The notes: a model not told the origin generated them from the sequence alone. DNA of 64,000 nucleotides from Macrocystis pyrifera (GCA_031763025.1 JASSKH010000002.1:12393468-12457467); one strand, 5' to 3'. Positions 32,831-43,634 are shown, counted from the stretch's first letter. Translations and numbers: made by a program.

Positions 32831-33775
32831 ATACATACAGTATGGGCCCGCCAACAAGAAACGCCTATTAATAGCTTGGGCAAGCCTGAGACTTACTGGG
32901 GCGCCACCTTCCAACAACCTTGAGCATAGGCTATTATACAGGGTTTAGTGTAGAGTTCACCACTGAGCCGTTTTTCTTAACCCAATTTTCTGAGCGTTCT
33001 CCAAAATGTGAGCATTATGTTCTTATTGGGCACTTTCTTATTGGCGAGCCTATGCTGTACCAGGTATACAGTATAAGGTTCCCCTTCGCCCCCTTCGGGA
33101 CGTGGCTAACATGAAATCCCGGGGGCGTCGCGAGGCGAAAAGGGTGTCACAGGTAACATCCGTGTAGCTGTTCTTGGTGGAAACGGGAGCCATGGGTTAG
33201 CGTATTGCTTGAAGGAAAGAGTAACAGCAGTCGGCATGAACTGAGTACTACTCTTTCTGTGGTGAATACTACACCATGCACGCGGTACCTTGGGTTGACT
33301 ACTACACCGTGACTATACGCCACCATCACTACTACGCAAATAGATGTAATACCGGTAGAAGCAAAACGCACTCTACAAAATACTACCTGGTACACTACTA
33401 CTGCGACTACTAACTACTGTATACTACCAAGTACATAGTAGTAGTTAGTGCACAGACAACCTCATGGTAAACAGAGAGGTGAAATAACCACGCGGTACCA
33501 TGGGTTGGGGCATGACTATATACCGTTACTATACACCACCACCCGTAATACGTAGATAAATGCAGTACAGGTAGAAGCAGCACGAATAAATACTACACTA
33601 TTACACCTACCACTACTGCTCCTATAACACTAAAACTTCCACACAACGGCGACGTAGCATGCAAGCCCTACCACTACTACGCAGATATATGTACTGTCGT
33701 AAAGGTAAAAGCAGCATGCACGCTACAAACTACTACCAGTATACTACTAATACGACTACTGTACTAATAATTTTG
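32831..33775. repeat. Additional repeat block inserted in the right arm
   Basis: Contains another family F unit (33078-33225), with the TTCGGGAC motif preceded by a duplicated CCCCTTCG, and a third version of the CCATGGGTTGGGGCATGACT / GTAGAAGCAGCA sequence (33270-33760). TACC[AT]GGTA occurs at 33058 and 33384. The block has no counterpart at the equivalent point of the left arm. Confidence 0.7.
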
Positions 33776-34484
33776 TTTCGGAAGTGGGAACCCATTCCCT
33801 GAGTTGCTTGCTGGGTCACGCGACTTTGACCACCTAGAGCATGTGCCACGGAGCCCGGCCGGGGCCAACGCTTGCACCGTACTGTGAACGCCCCCCCCTG
33901 CGGGCCCCGCAGCTGGAAGCGGGATGTCGTTGACTTGAAATCCCGGGGGTATCGCAAGTTGAAATTGGGGGGAGCATCATCATCGGCAGTCATCCCTATT
34001 TACTCCGAGTACTGCGGTATACTGCTGTGTGATAGGACGCGAGATATGACGACGTGTGCTCTATTTTAAAAGTGTACTGATGTTGCCTCCTGGTGAACAC
34101 TGCACACGCATACTACACAAACACCGCTGTTGTACCGCTACTACTGTTGTAGTGCGGGCCGTGGCTGCGCGCTGCTTTTGAAATACGGAGGAAGTGTGGG
34201 TTCGTACGAATCGCCGTCCTGCCCCTGCGCAGCATTTAATTAATTGCACCTTTCTCGAGATTATATATGTGTTCGTTCCTACTTCCTAGGTCGACAAAAA
34301 TCACGGCCCACACACGGAAAAAAATTGCGCTATCCGTGGCCGCCACAAAAGGGGAGAGCTTGATGAACGACTGTTGCTGTGCTGTGGTTGCCTCTGTAGA
34401 GAGTTCGAGGGACACTGTGATCAGACATGATACAGCAGCAGCCAGCGGCAGATAAAAATCTTGAAACTTGTCGGGTCTCCATTG
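33776..34484. repeat. GC-rich repeat copy, partial F, then unassigned sequence
   Basis: 33776-33915 is a subfamily 2 copy of the GC-rich repeat. It is fused to a partial F unit (33917-33975, TGAAATCCCGGGGGTATCGC). 33980-34484 shows nothing recognisable. Confidence 0.6.
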
Positions 34485-34725
34485 TCCTGCTTCGCTCTAG
34501 CAGGTCGGACTGACTCCCCGCAGTTATTTGCCAGAATTCTCGACTTCGGAGACCCAGAGCACGCGCCGCGGACCTCGGCCGGGGCTCGCATTTGAGCCGT
34601 GGTGTACACGCGGGCTCCCTGTGCCACGCAGCCTAGAGTGCGAGAGAAGATCCGCGGCCGGACGAAAAAAGTAAAGTATACCGGAAAAAGGTCGATTTGG
34701 TACGAAATAATATGTATATATCTGG
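34485..34725 (+). repeat. GC-rich interspersed repeat, diverged copy
   Basis: Matches 29565-29770 in layout: GCCAGAATTCTCGACTTCGGA, GAGCACGCGCC, CTCGGCCGGGGC, GAGAAGATCCGCGGCC, then AAAGTATACCGGAAAAAGG. It ends TTGGTACGAAATAATATG. Confidence 0.6.
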
Positions 34726-34729
34726 TGCC

Positions 34730-35670
34730 AATTTCCTCCACGTAGACGGACCGAGGGAGTTTTGTGGTCAAGTACGTGCTCAGTGTGAGGTGTGTGATCA
34801 CGTACGTGCTCGGTGTAAGGTGTGTGGTGTCCGTCAAAGGGCTAGGGGAAACATATACGACTCTCGACACTCGGCAGACGCGTTCTGGTGCTGCCGTACC
34901 TGCTGCTACTGAGGTTGACAAAAAACAAAACAGGAAAAAGGCGGGGGATTTCAAAACTAAATGAGATTTGAGATTTTCAAGGAAGAAAAAGATATTAGAG
35001 AAAATTCTTCGTTTTTGGAAGTGCACGCAGCTCGTCGTATCAGAAGTCGGGCAATGTGGGCTGTACGCAGTGCCGCGCCGAGACAGAGGGCACTACGGCG
35101 AGACGATGGGCATTAAGGGCCTGGCTCTGTGGCTCTTGCCCGTTGCGATTACCTGCTGCTGAGCGCGTGCGACTGGACAACTAGCTAGGCATGACACCAA
35201 CACCGAGATACCTGGTGACAACGTTTCCCAGCTACAGGCGGACAGAGAGAGGTAGTTTTGTGGTCACGAACGTGCTCGGTGTTGTGTGCACAACACCCGT
35301 CAAAGGGCTTGGTGCAACAGACACGACGGGCGACAGATGTGTACTGCTGCTGCTGTACGTTTGCTGCTACTGCTACTTCTTCTGCTGAGGTTGAAAACAT
35401 GTGTACAGCAGAGGGGGCTCAAAAAATTGTTCGAGGGTGGCGGGCTATTTACCTATGGAAAAAAGGGGGTTTCCATGTCACCTACTCGGCTCGGCGAGGC
35501 GGAAAGTAATCCTTCGTTTTTTAGAGCCAGCTGAGCGACGTGCAATGCCCCGAGCACCGCCACGGTGCCCGGCCGGAGTCCAGACATGCGTCGTAATGTA
35601 CCCACGGTCCCCTTGTTTGCCCCGCAGTCGAACGTGCGAGAAAGAACCCTCGGCCACCGGAGGGCAGCAT
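34730..35670. repeat. Right arm, segment 1, of the inverted duplication with family E units
   Basis: 34730-34930 and 35160-35400 carry GACCGAGGGAGTTTTGTGGT units. 34980-35230 is the reverse complement of 7620-7880, and 35180-35665 that of 6926-7440. The end (35500-35665) is the GC-rich repeat with CCGAGCACCGCCACGGTGCC and CCCGCAGTCGAACGTGCGAG. Confidence 0.8.
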
Positions 35671-35703
35671 GTAAAAAAAAAAAGAAGTGCATTTTATACA
35701 TAT

Positions 35704-35916
35704 ATACAAGGTTCGCCTTCGGGATGTAGGTAACGTGAAATCCCAGGGCCACCGCAAGGCGATGAGGGAGTAACAGGTAACACACGTGTAGCTGTTCTTG
35801 GCGGCAACGTGAATCATGGGGTAGCGTATTGCTCGAGGGAAAGAGTAGTAGTCAGCAGGAACTGATTGCTACTCTTTCTTTAGAGCAATACTCTAGCCTA
35901 GGCCACACGTTTCCTC
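35704..35916 (+). repeat. TTCGGGATGT repeat (family F) unit
   Basis: TACAAGGTTCGCCTTCGGGA, AAATCCCAGGGCCACCGCAA, GTAGCTGTTCTTGGCGGCAA and a GTAGCGTATTGCTCGA block. It abuts the OTU remnant. Confidence 0.8.
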
Positions 35917-36466
35917 CTAGAACAGCTGTGAGTTGGAGCTGTGGATACGCGCTGTACAATGATAGCAGGTAGGCGCAAACGAGAATTTTCGCTCGCCGTG
36001 TACGGTTATCCGCACAAACGAATGAGTGCTCAGGGGTTGTTGTATCGGAAACGTGGAATAGTGTTCGATTCTATATAGCACATCACATGTGTTTGCACTT
36101 GGCAGAAAAGGATAGGGGTACCCAGCGAGCGTTTTTCGCACTTGGATGTTGTACAATTGGTTGGCGGCCACAATTTCAGTATGTGTCGCAAACGTGATGG
36201 GGTTTGCCATGAGTCAAAGGTAGTGTTCAACGCTTTGGTACTGTGTTTGAGGGGATTAGAAAATATTGATGTACTGCTCGTTATTTCGTGGAAAGAGCTA
36301 GATGCAAAGTGTTCCCATCTGGACCCGCCACAACGTCGTGCATGCGATCAGACATGTGATTCATTAGTTGATCGCGCACTATGTTATGTAATTCAGGGTT
36401 GTTGAACATATGACGGGCGATACATCTCAGCAAGCAAGCTCCATCGTTTCGTCGACGACGGACCAA
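35917..36466 (-). pseudogene. OTU-domain cysteine protease, frameshifted
   Basis: The minus strand holds an OTU deubiquitinase split between frames. At 36466-36281, RRRRNDGACLLRCIARHMF carries the catalytic D-G-x-C and is followed by ELHNIVRDQLMNHM, the usual VR...[IM] helix. At 36210-35917, ANPITFATHTEIVAANQLYN then IQV matches the W-G-x-x-[TL]-E-[IL]-x-A-x-x-x-L-Y core. A possible catalytic His lies in CYHC near the end. At least one frameshift separates the parts. It lies directly downstream of the PIF1-type helicase on the same strand. OTU domains accompany Rep-helicases in some Helitron and Helentron lineages, so this is most likely a domain of the same element. Confidence 0.6.
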
Positions 36467-38209
36467 GAGCCATGATTTCGGATGTGATTGTTGTTACTGC
36501 TATTGCTGTTGTCTTCGTCGTCTGAGGCGTTACCATTTGGCCTGTTACCATTGGAAGTGGCACGTGTTAGATCGATGCTAAAAATAGGGGGAGCATGTCC
36601 TGTAGCGGCAACGATGAACTTGGAATATACGACGTCGTGTACGTGGGGCACTCCGTTGATGAGCCGTTCGGGTTCAACTAGGCATAGGAGGTTGTCCCGA
36701 CAGGTGGGTCTACTCAAAGCGACATACAGTTGCCCATGGCAAAACACTTCGCCTCTGAGGTTGCCCTTGTGGTTTATTAATGGCCATAGCGTAGCATAAA
36801 CGCACAGGGAATCGAAATAGGTGGAAAGTAATACACGGGCTCCAACTTGAACTTCGAGACATATGCGTGGTATTTTGACAATTAAAATTAAGAAATTCTT
36901 CCGATATGACCTCGACATCAATAACCCGCTGTGAAAAACCTCTGATTTTATTTCCGTTGACGAGACCACTGTCGAAATTTATGTTGCGAATAAAAAAAAC
37001 CAAAGCTCCAATCTTGAGGTGTAGGTCATGAGGAGGAGTGCTAGGCACTTGTACACTGGTTAAGCACTCGACCGAAACGACGTCTGGCATGTTTTCGTCG
37101 TCGGTTATGATTTTGCCTGTACTTAGCAGGTGACGGCCTCGTCCTGGAATTTTGCCGAGGATAAAATCGTTGATATGGTCGATGTTGACATTGGTGAGAG
37201 CCAAAGTGCACTGGTCATTGTAGATGTGGTTGGCTTCTAAAAGCTCTGGACACACACTGTCGATGAGTTGTTCGACGTATGTGGTTGCTTCGATAGAGCA
37301 TGTGATTTCATCATCGTTTTCGTTTGTCGCGGTGTGTTTCAAGGGGATCGCAGGAGTACCATCTGTAGAAAAGCAGGCTCTATCTTGCCCTCGCCGACGG
37401 CCAGCACTGTTTTTGCGAATGGGATTCATTTATGCCTCTCATTGACACAGTTAGACGGAAGCGTTGAACATGTTGCCACAGATTAGAGCAGAGGAAGGCG
37501 TGTTCCACTATTTCAGATTCAGTGCCAAACTTGAGGACAGGACCAACTGTATCCAGTCTCCGCCGAACAAAATATTTGCCGGCGAATGACAAGTCACTCT
37601 TGCAAAGTTTTTGAAGTGTCAAGTTCAGAGCTTCAGGGGCAAACTTAGACGACATAACGACTTCATCCCAGATAATGAGCGATGCTCGCTTGAGGACATC
37701 GGCACGCTCAGACTCAGCTTTGACCTTACAGATACTTTCGTCAACGGCGTCATAACCAAACGGCAGTTTAAAAGTGGAATGGGCGGTGAGACCATCAGGC
37801 AGTATGAGGGCGGCAACGCCTGTGGAGGCTGCACAAAGCACTGATTTTCCTTGAGAACGTAGGTGGGCTGCGACGGTGCACTCTGTGAAAGTTTTTCCTG
37901 TCCGGGCAGGTGCATCTATCATGTAGAGGTCACTCAAGTCTTGAAGACTATGATTGGTAACGGTGTCGATTTTTTCCCGTTGTTCTGGCGTCAGCTAAGT
38001 ATGAGTGACTCAGCAAGTTCAGTCTGTTCTGTCTTGTTGAAGGTGTCGATGAGGCGGTCAAACTCCGTGTTATCATGGTGGACATTTGGAAGGCCAAATT
38101 GGTTTGTGGAATGGTCATGCTTGTTAAGAATGAGGTCAGTATGTTTGAGAGCGGCGTCTGAGCTAGCAGCGGCGGACATCGTTACTGTAAAGTCAGGAGA
38201 GAGCTGCAC
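36427..38209 (-). mobile_element. Helitron-type PIF1 helicase remnant (multiple frameshifts)
   Basis: Minus strand, N to C. 38209-37991: STNQFGLPNV, typical of the region before the helicase. 37994-37930: LTPEQREKIDTVTNHSLQDL. Walker A as DAPARTGKT, where the first Gly of GxxxxGKT is Ala. CAASTGVAALILPDGLTAHS. Walker B as SLIIWDEVVM. A GGDWIQ-like motif is found only in a neighbouring frame, so paired indels disrupt the [GG]DFRQ box. FRLTVSMRG follows. In the next frame (37429-36710): LALTNVNIDHINDFILGKIP and INKPQGQ. In a third frame (36969-36427): GQLYVALSR-x-T-C-R-DNL. All main PIF1 motifs are recognisable in order, but no single frame holds them. The Rep nuclease domain and Helitron ends were not found. 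Confidence 0.75.
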
Positions 38210-38880
38210 CTGAAATTATTTCCATAATGGGGGTGCGGGGGCGCCGTGCATTATTCATATTGTAAAAACACGACGGAGTTCCCGTACTGTGGAAACAGTC
38301 AGGTTAAATAACCACGCGGTACCATGGATTGGGGCATAACTATGTTTGTTGCTACGTATGCACCACCGCCACTACCACTACAGTTCTACACAGCACTACT
38401 ATTGTAAAAAGTAGCATTAAGGAATAGTACACTACAACTTGCACGCGGCACCACGGGTTGAGTACTATACTGTTACGATACATGCCACGACACTGAAGTA
38501 GTATACGTAGAAGAAGCATGATTAAAATACTGTGACTATACCCCACTGCCACTACTACTATAACGAGACTATACAGCACTACTATCAATACTACATACCA
38601 GGTACGTGGTTTGGGTAGAAGCAGCATGAATAATTAGTTCACAAAAACATGCACGCTCTACCATGGGTTGACTACTACTTCGTATCCTGTCAATGTACAC
38701 CAATGCCTCTACTACGCAGTAGTACAGTGGTACAGGTATGGAGGCGTCATACAAAAAAATGAATTACTACGACCACTAATACTACTGCAAAGTACTACTG
38801 CTGGAGCATGACCAAACGCTCATACAATACAACCTCATGGTAAACAGCCGACAGAATCACGCGAAAACATGCACTTGGCA
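38210..38880. repeat. Repeat block related to the inverted-duplication arms
   Basis: 38290-38830 contains CCACGCGGTACCATGG.TTGGGGCAT, GTAGAAGAAGCATG, CATACCAGGTACGTGG and CCTCATGGTAAACAG, the same modules as 31.25-31.55 and 33.2-33.7 kb. TACCAGGTA at 38596. Confidence 0.7.
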
Positions 38881-41010
38881 GATTTCATGTTCAATACGAA
38901 CGCAAATAATTCCGCCGAAATTTGCTACGCAGCTTTTCAACGCAGCGCAAATTCGTGTGGTGCGTAGGTAGACTGACCGAGGGAGGCAGTTTTGTGGTCA
39001 CGTACGTGCTCCGCGTGAGGTGTGTGGGCACGTACATGCTTGGTGTAAGGTATGTGGTGTACATTAAAGGGCAAGGTCGAACATATATGACTCTCGGCAG
39101 ACGTGTTCTGGTACTGCAGTACCTGCTGCTGCTGCCGCTGAGGTTGATTAAAAAACAAAACAGGTAAAAAGCGGACAGTTTCAAAAGTATCCGAAAATTA
39201 ATGACATTTTCATCAAAAAAAAAACAGGTTTAATTCGAACGCAAATGATTCCGCCAGTATTTGTTACGAAGCTTTTCAACGAGTAGCGCAAAGTCTGCCG
39301 AGAATAATACTATTTGTTTTTGAAAGAGCACAAAGCTGCCTGTCGTGCATGTCGTACATAGGTGGCCAATTCTGCCATGAAAGCTATATGCTTCATTCAC
39401 CAAGTGCACACAGTTGCCTGTCGTTCGTACGTAGTAGGTAGATGGACCGAGAGGGCGGCAGTTTTGTTGTCACGTACGTGCTCAGTGTGAGGTGTGTGGT
39501 CACGTACGTGCTCGGTGTAAGGTGTGTGGTGTACGTCAAAGGGCTAGGTGAAACATGAATGACCCTCGACAGACGTGTTCTGGTGCTGCTGTATCTGCTG
39601 TTGTTGCCGAGGTTGATAAAAAAACAAAACAGCACCCGTCAAAGGGCTTGGTGCAACAGATATAAAGGCGGCTTGAAAAAGTGTTCGACCGTGGCGGGAC
39701 ATTTTCATCCCAAAGTGTTTCAGGTTTTATTCGAACGCAAATAATTCCGCCAATATTTGTTACGAAGCGTTTTTCAACGAAGCGCAAATTCTGCCGAGAA
39801 TATTATTTGTTTTTGAAAGAGCACAGAGCTGCCTGTCGTGCATGTCGTCCGTAGGTGGCCAATTCTGCCGAGAAAGTCACATGTTTTTCATACGGCACAC
39901 AGTTGCCTGTCGTTCGTACGTAGGTGGATGGACCGAGAGGGAGGCAGTTTTGTTGTCCCGTACGTTCAGTGTGAGGTGTGTGGTCACGAACGCGCTCGGT
40001 GTAAGGTGTGTGGTGTTCGTCAAACGGCTAGGTGAAACATGAATAACTCTCGACGGACGTGTTCTGGTGCTGGACCAACACCCCAACGGGTAGGGTTGAC
40101 CATAACTGGACCGGCGGGAAGGCCTTATAGCACAAGTTTTTGTTAGTGGGTGAGCTCGCGCAAGTCCCACACTACCCGGAAGAGATGACTCTCCCGAGTG
40201 GCTATCTCCACCGCACCTGCCCCTCTCGGGGGTCAAGTCGGGTCAACGTGCCCTAGCCCCAGGGGCAACAGCAGACTATTCTGATGTTGCAACGGGAACT
40301 ATGGGTTAAATTGACACGACCCGAATTTTGAACGTGGAAATGTGGTGAGCTAAAGCTTCAATTTTACGAAACCGTCGGAGGATTAAAAAAAAAAAAAAAA
40401 AGTGCTGCTGTACTTGCTGCTGCTGCCGAGGTTCATTAAAAACTTAACACCACCCGTCAAAGGGCTTGGTGCACCACATACAAAGGCGGCTTGAAAAAGT
40501 GTTCGAGGGTGGCGGGCTATTACAAAATATATATATATTTTTTTTTAAGTGTGGGGTTTTCCATGTCACTTACGTACTACGGCGGGGGCGGAAAGCAATC
40601 CCTTGTTTTTGAGATATTCATCCCAATGTTTTTCATGTTCAATTGGAACGCAAATAATTCCGCCGATAATGCTACGAAGCTTTTCAACGAAGCGCAAATT
40701 CTGCCCGGAAAATTATTCGTTTTTCAAAGAGCACACAGCTGCCTGTCGTGCACGTCGTACATAGGTAGCCAATTCTGCCGAGAAAACTACTTGCTTTTTG
40801 AAGTGCACACAGTTGCCTGTCGTTCATACGTAGGTAGACGGACCGAGGGAGGCAGTTTTGTGGTCACGTACGTGCTCGGTGTAAGGTGTGTGGTGTACGT
40901 CAAAGGGTTGGCTGAAACATGAATGACTCTCGACAGACGACTACTGTACCTGCTACTGCTACTGCTGCCGATATCGCTCAGGTTGATAAAAAAACAACAC
41001 GCTTGGTGCA
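38880..41010 (+). repeat. Satellite array, irregular units of about 400-500 bp
   Basis: Units begin TTTCATGTTCAATACGAACG or similar, with GCAAATAATTCCGCC, GAAGCTTTTCAACGAAGCGC and TGCCGAGAAT. They continue through AGAGCACACAGCTGCCTGTC and GTAGGTGGATGGACCGAG, into the family E segment (TTTTGTGGTCACGTACGTGC, CTCGGTGTAAGGTGTGTGGT). Units start near 38890, 39225, 39720 and 40630. The third is interrupted by the insertion at 40073-40401. Confidence 0.85.
40073..40401 (+). mobile_element. Poly(A)-tailed retroposon-like insertion in the satellite
   Basis: A 329-bp segment unrelated to the satellite starts GACCAACACCCC and ends in 17 A (40385-40401). It is flanked by GTGCTG at 40067-40072 and 40402-40407. 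Removing one flank and the insert restores the satellite junction TTCTGGTGCTGCTGTA seen at 39578-39593. This is the signature of target-primed retrotransposition. The head is GC-rich with several potential short hairpins (TAGTGGG with CCCACACTA; CCCCTCTCGGGGG; GCCCTAGCCCCAGGGGC). No ORF and no convincing pol III boxes were identified. It may be a SINE or the retrocopy of a structured RNA. Confidence 0.7.
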
Positions 41011-41320
41011 ACCTATATAAAGGCGGCTGAACATGTGATCGAGGGTGGCGGGCTATTAAAAAAATATAAAAGAAACGTAATTTAAAATTTTGTGGGGTTT
41101 CTCATGTCACCTACTCGGCTTGGCGAGGCGGAAAGCAATCCCTTGATTTTAGAGCCAACTCAGCGACGTTCAATGCACCGAGCACCGTCACGGTGCTCGG
41201 CCGGGATCCAGACATGCGTCGTAATGTACCCACTGCCCCCTTGCTTGCCCCGCAGCCGAAAGTGCAAGAAAGAACCCTCGACCGCCGGAGAGCAGCATGC
41301 CTAACAAATATATGCATATT
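41011..41320 (+). repeat. GC-rich interspersed repeat, subfamily 1
   Basis: 41104-41300 matches 35481-35665 and the reverse complement of 6926-7140: CTCGGCTTGGCGAGGCGGAA, GAGCCAACTCAGCGACGT, GCACCGAGCACCGTCACGG and GAAAGTGCAAGAAAGAACCC. Confidence 0.8.
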
Positions 41321-41699
41321 ATATCTGATGGAGATCGTCTCTGAAGTTGACGGTGAGTAACCCTACCATGTCAGCAGATTTGAATACGAAACCTTCGGCG
41401 TAAAACATCCCCCCTTTGGAGCTTACAACAAAAAACCCGGGGATGGATATTATATGTAGTGTCCCGTATAATACGGCGGAGCCCCTGGGGACAATGTACC
41501 AAATATAGGTCAAGAACCGGTGTCGAGAATACTTGATCTCGATTTTGCGGGAGTGTGTTCGAGAACAACGTTTTACTGGACCGCCGCAGTGACTATTTCA
41601 TGGCGAACTGGATATCGCACTCGATTTGTGCTGAGGTCAGCAACTGACCTATATTGAATGCACATCTGCTCCATAAGTGAAAGCAGGTTTATTAGATTA
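41321..41699. other. No recognised gene
   Basis: Minus-strand frames (41319-41568) read fairly smoothly, with GTLHIISIPGFFVVSSKGGM, but they overlap each other and match nothing that I know. Confidence 0.35.
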
Positions 41700-42350
41700 T
41701 AGTTAATGAAATTGCTGAACCTTCTTGCCGGCTTCACGAACCCCTGCCCATCCGCAATCAGCCAACGGGGTTGGGCACACCGTGCGGGACGGTGTTGTCC
41801 CCTGCTTTCGTTCCCGATTCGTTGGAGCTGTAAATAAATGGCTTTCTGATCCGGGGATGGGAACGTATACACCCCGATTGCCGCTGGTTAAACCAACTCA
41901 AGCTGCTCGAGTGGGGTTTCAGCACACCCAGCCGGGCGTTACCGTCTCGGGAATCACCTCTCTCGTCCACGATGCGTTGGAGTTGCAGATATAGGGAAGG
42001 CACTCTGATCTGGGGATGGTGACCATATCCTCTCCAGTTAGCGCCGGCATCACCAACGCCAGGCAATCGTGTACTCGGGGTCAGGTTTGCACACCCTGTA
42101 GTGTTGGCATCGTTCCGGCGGATCACCGATTTCATCCTATTCGTTGGATAACTGGTTGCATGGGAGGGCTTTTGACCCGGGGATGGAACCGTATCCTCTC
42201 GTGGTACCGCTGGGTTCACGAACTCGGGAGTAGGGGATTCCACACCGTACGGATTGGTATCCAAGAGAGGGATCACCATTTTCAACTCCGACATGTTGGA
42301 GATGCGGAATGTTTGGAGGGGTTTTTTGACCGGGGGATACCAATACACAT
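41700..42350 (+). repeat. Minisatellite with GATCCGGGGATGG units, period about 160 bp
   Basis: GAT/GAC-CCGGGGATGG-like cores lie at 41848, 42007, 42174 and 42330. Between them are related TCCAACTCCGACATGTTGGA- or CGATTCGTTGGAGCTG-like segments. Reverse complements of these modules form the array at 52.08-52.77 kb. Open frames on both strands are a by-product of the repeat. Confidence 0.8.
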
Positions 42351-42935
42351 TGCGTACAGGAGGAATATGGTACGTAGTGAAGTCAGGCCGCTAGTACCGT
42401 ATCTGGTGCAAGTTCTAGTATATACTGGTACATCAAGAATACACGTACTTATACAGTACGCGACGACAGTTAAGAAACTCCTACTTAGGGCACGGCTGGC
42501 ATCCTGTTGTCTATTTTGTCTGCGATTGCAGCAGAATTTTATTTTCCTGTTGAGCTGAGTAAGGGACGCAGAATGCGTAATTCCGAAAGCCAAATTACTA
42601 TCTGCCCAAGAAAGGCGTGCGATACGATACGTTTTTTTTATGTTAAGCAGGGCAAAAGGGTTGCCCTGCTGTTCTGTAGGTGTTACCATTTAACACAAGC
42701 TTGGACGGAGGTATGGAAATTCGCTCGCGACATAGATATTTGCTAGGTAGAATTTTACTTGATTGAAGATATGATGCTGTTTGTTGCCGCTATTTATTGT
42801 TCCTTGCGTGGGTTTTCAGGAGAAATGATAGCAACAGGAGACACCAGGCATACAGTAGACGCTGACCACCCGACCCGAACCCTAACCCTAACCCTAAACG
42901 CTATGGGGTGACTCGTGGTTCAATATACGTACCGC
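42351..42935. repeat. Composite repeat H, copy 2, with hairpin and telomere-like motif
   Basis: The hairpin GCAGGGCAA-AAGGG-TTGCCCTGC lies at 42647-42669. A plus-strand frame reads FARDIDIC, stop, VEFYLIED (42718-42770). Three CCCTAA units follow at 42879-42896. The last two modules recur at 59.28-59.45 kb and the first two at 20.19-20.33 kb. Confidence 0.65.
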
Positions 42936-43320
42936 GGGTTGTAGGTATGGAGAAGTCAGTAGTATCACTGCTGTCTTGTTTCGACCTGTGTAGAAGGGTA
43001 GGTTGTCTGTCGCCCTTTGCTGCTGTTGCAGGCCGTTGTTGTCGTGGGCCGTTTAGCTCTTTGGTCGCAGTCGGCATCTTTTTTTCTTGGAAGTATTTAT
43101 TGTTTCCTTTCAGCCCCGGGTTGTAGATATGGAGAAGTCAGTAGTATCACTGCTGTCTTGTTTCGACCTGTGTAGAAGGGTAGGTTGTTTGTCGCCCTTT
43201 GCTGTTGTAGGCCGTTGTTGTCGTGGGCCATTCAACTCTTTTGTCGAAGTGGACTTGTTTTTTTTCTCGGAAATATTTATCGTTTCCTTTCAGCCTTTCT
43301 TCCTGGGGATTTTATGGGCG
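42936..43320 (+). repeat. 182-bp direct tandem repeat, two copies
   Basis: GGGTTGTAGGTATGGAGAAG at 42936 and GGGTTGTAGATATGGAGAAG at 43118 start units. Each has CACTGCTGTCTTGTTTCGAC, GGGTAGGTTGT, a GGCCGTTGTTGTCGTGGGCC module and a TTTTTTCT..GAA.TATTTAT end. Confidence 0.9.
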
Positions 43321-43634
43321 ATGGACGACGAAACTCTTTCTTCATACCGCACATTGTCGGGCGGGAAATTGCTGGCCTCATTAGGGACACTATATGGACT
43401 CTTGATTGCTGTATTTTTCTCCCTGTTGTCTCGACACAAGACAGCTATTACGTAGAACACCCTGCACGAAATTTACATACATACACGTGCGTGTGCACAC
43501 GTTCTACCTGTGCTGTTGTCTCAACACAAGACAGCACTACACGTACAACACCCTACACGAAACTTACATACACGTGCGTGTGTACGAAGATCATCCATTT
43601 GCACGTACAGCAGTAGTATTATTAGTAGTAGGTA
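43321..43634 (+). repeat. Direct repeat with CAACACCCTACACGAAACTTA
   Basis: TGTTGTCTCGACACAAGACA...ACACCCTGCACGAAATTTAC at 43424-43475 and TGTTGTCTCAACACAAGACA...ACACCCTACACGAAACTTAC at 43509-43568. A partial copy is at 59571-59630. Confidence 0.85.

Noticed and set aside
40073-40401. SRP (7SL) RNA or tRNA retrocopy
   Set aside because: Only short matches to the Alu-domain TCCCA..CTAC.CGG pattern; the UGU motif and box A/B are not convincing. Left as an unidentified retroposon.
41700-42350. Overlapping 180- and 196-codon ORFs on opposite strands
   Set aside because: Both arise from a stop-poor minisatellite; neither has a domain, and the related array at 52 kb keeps different frames.
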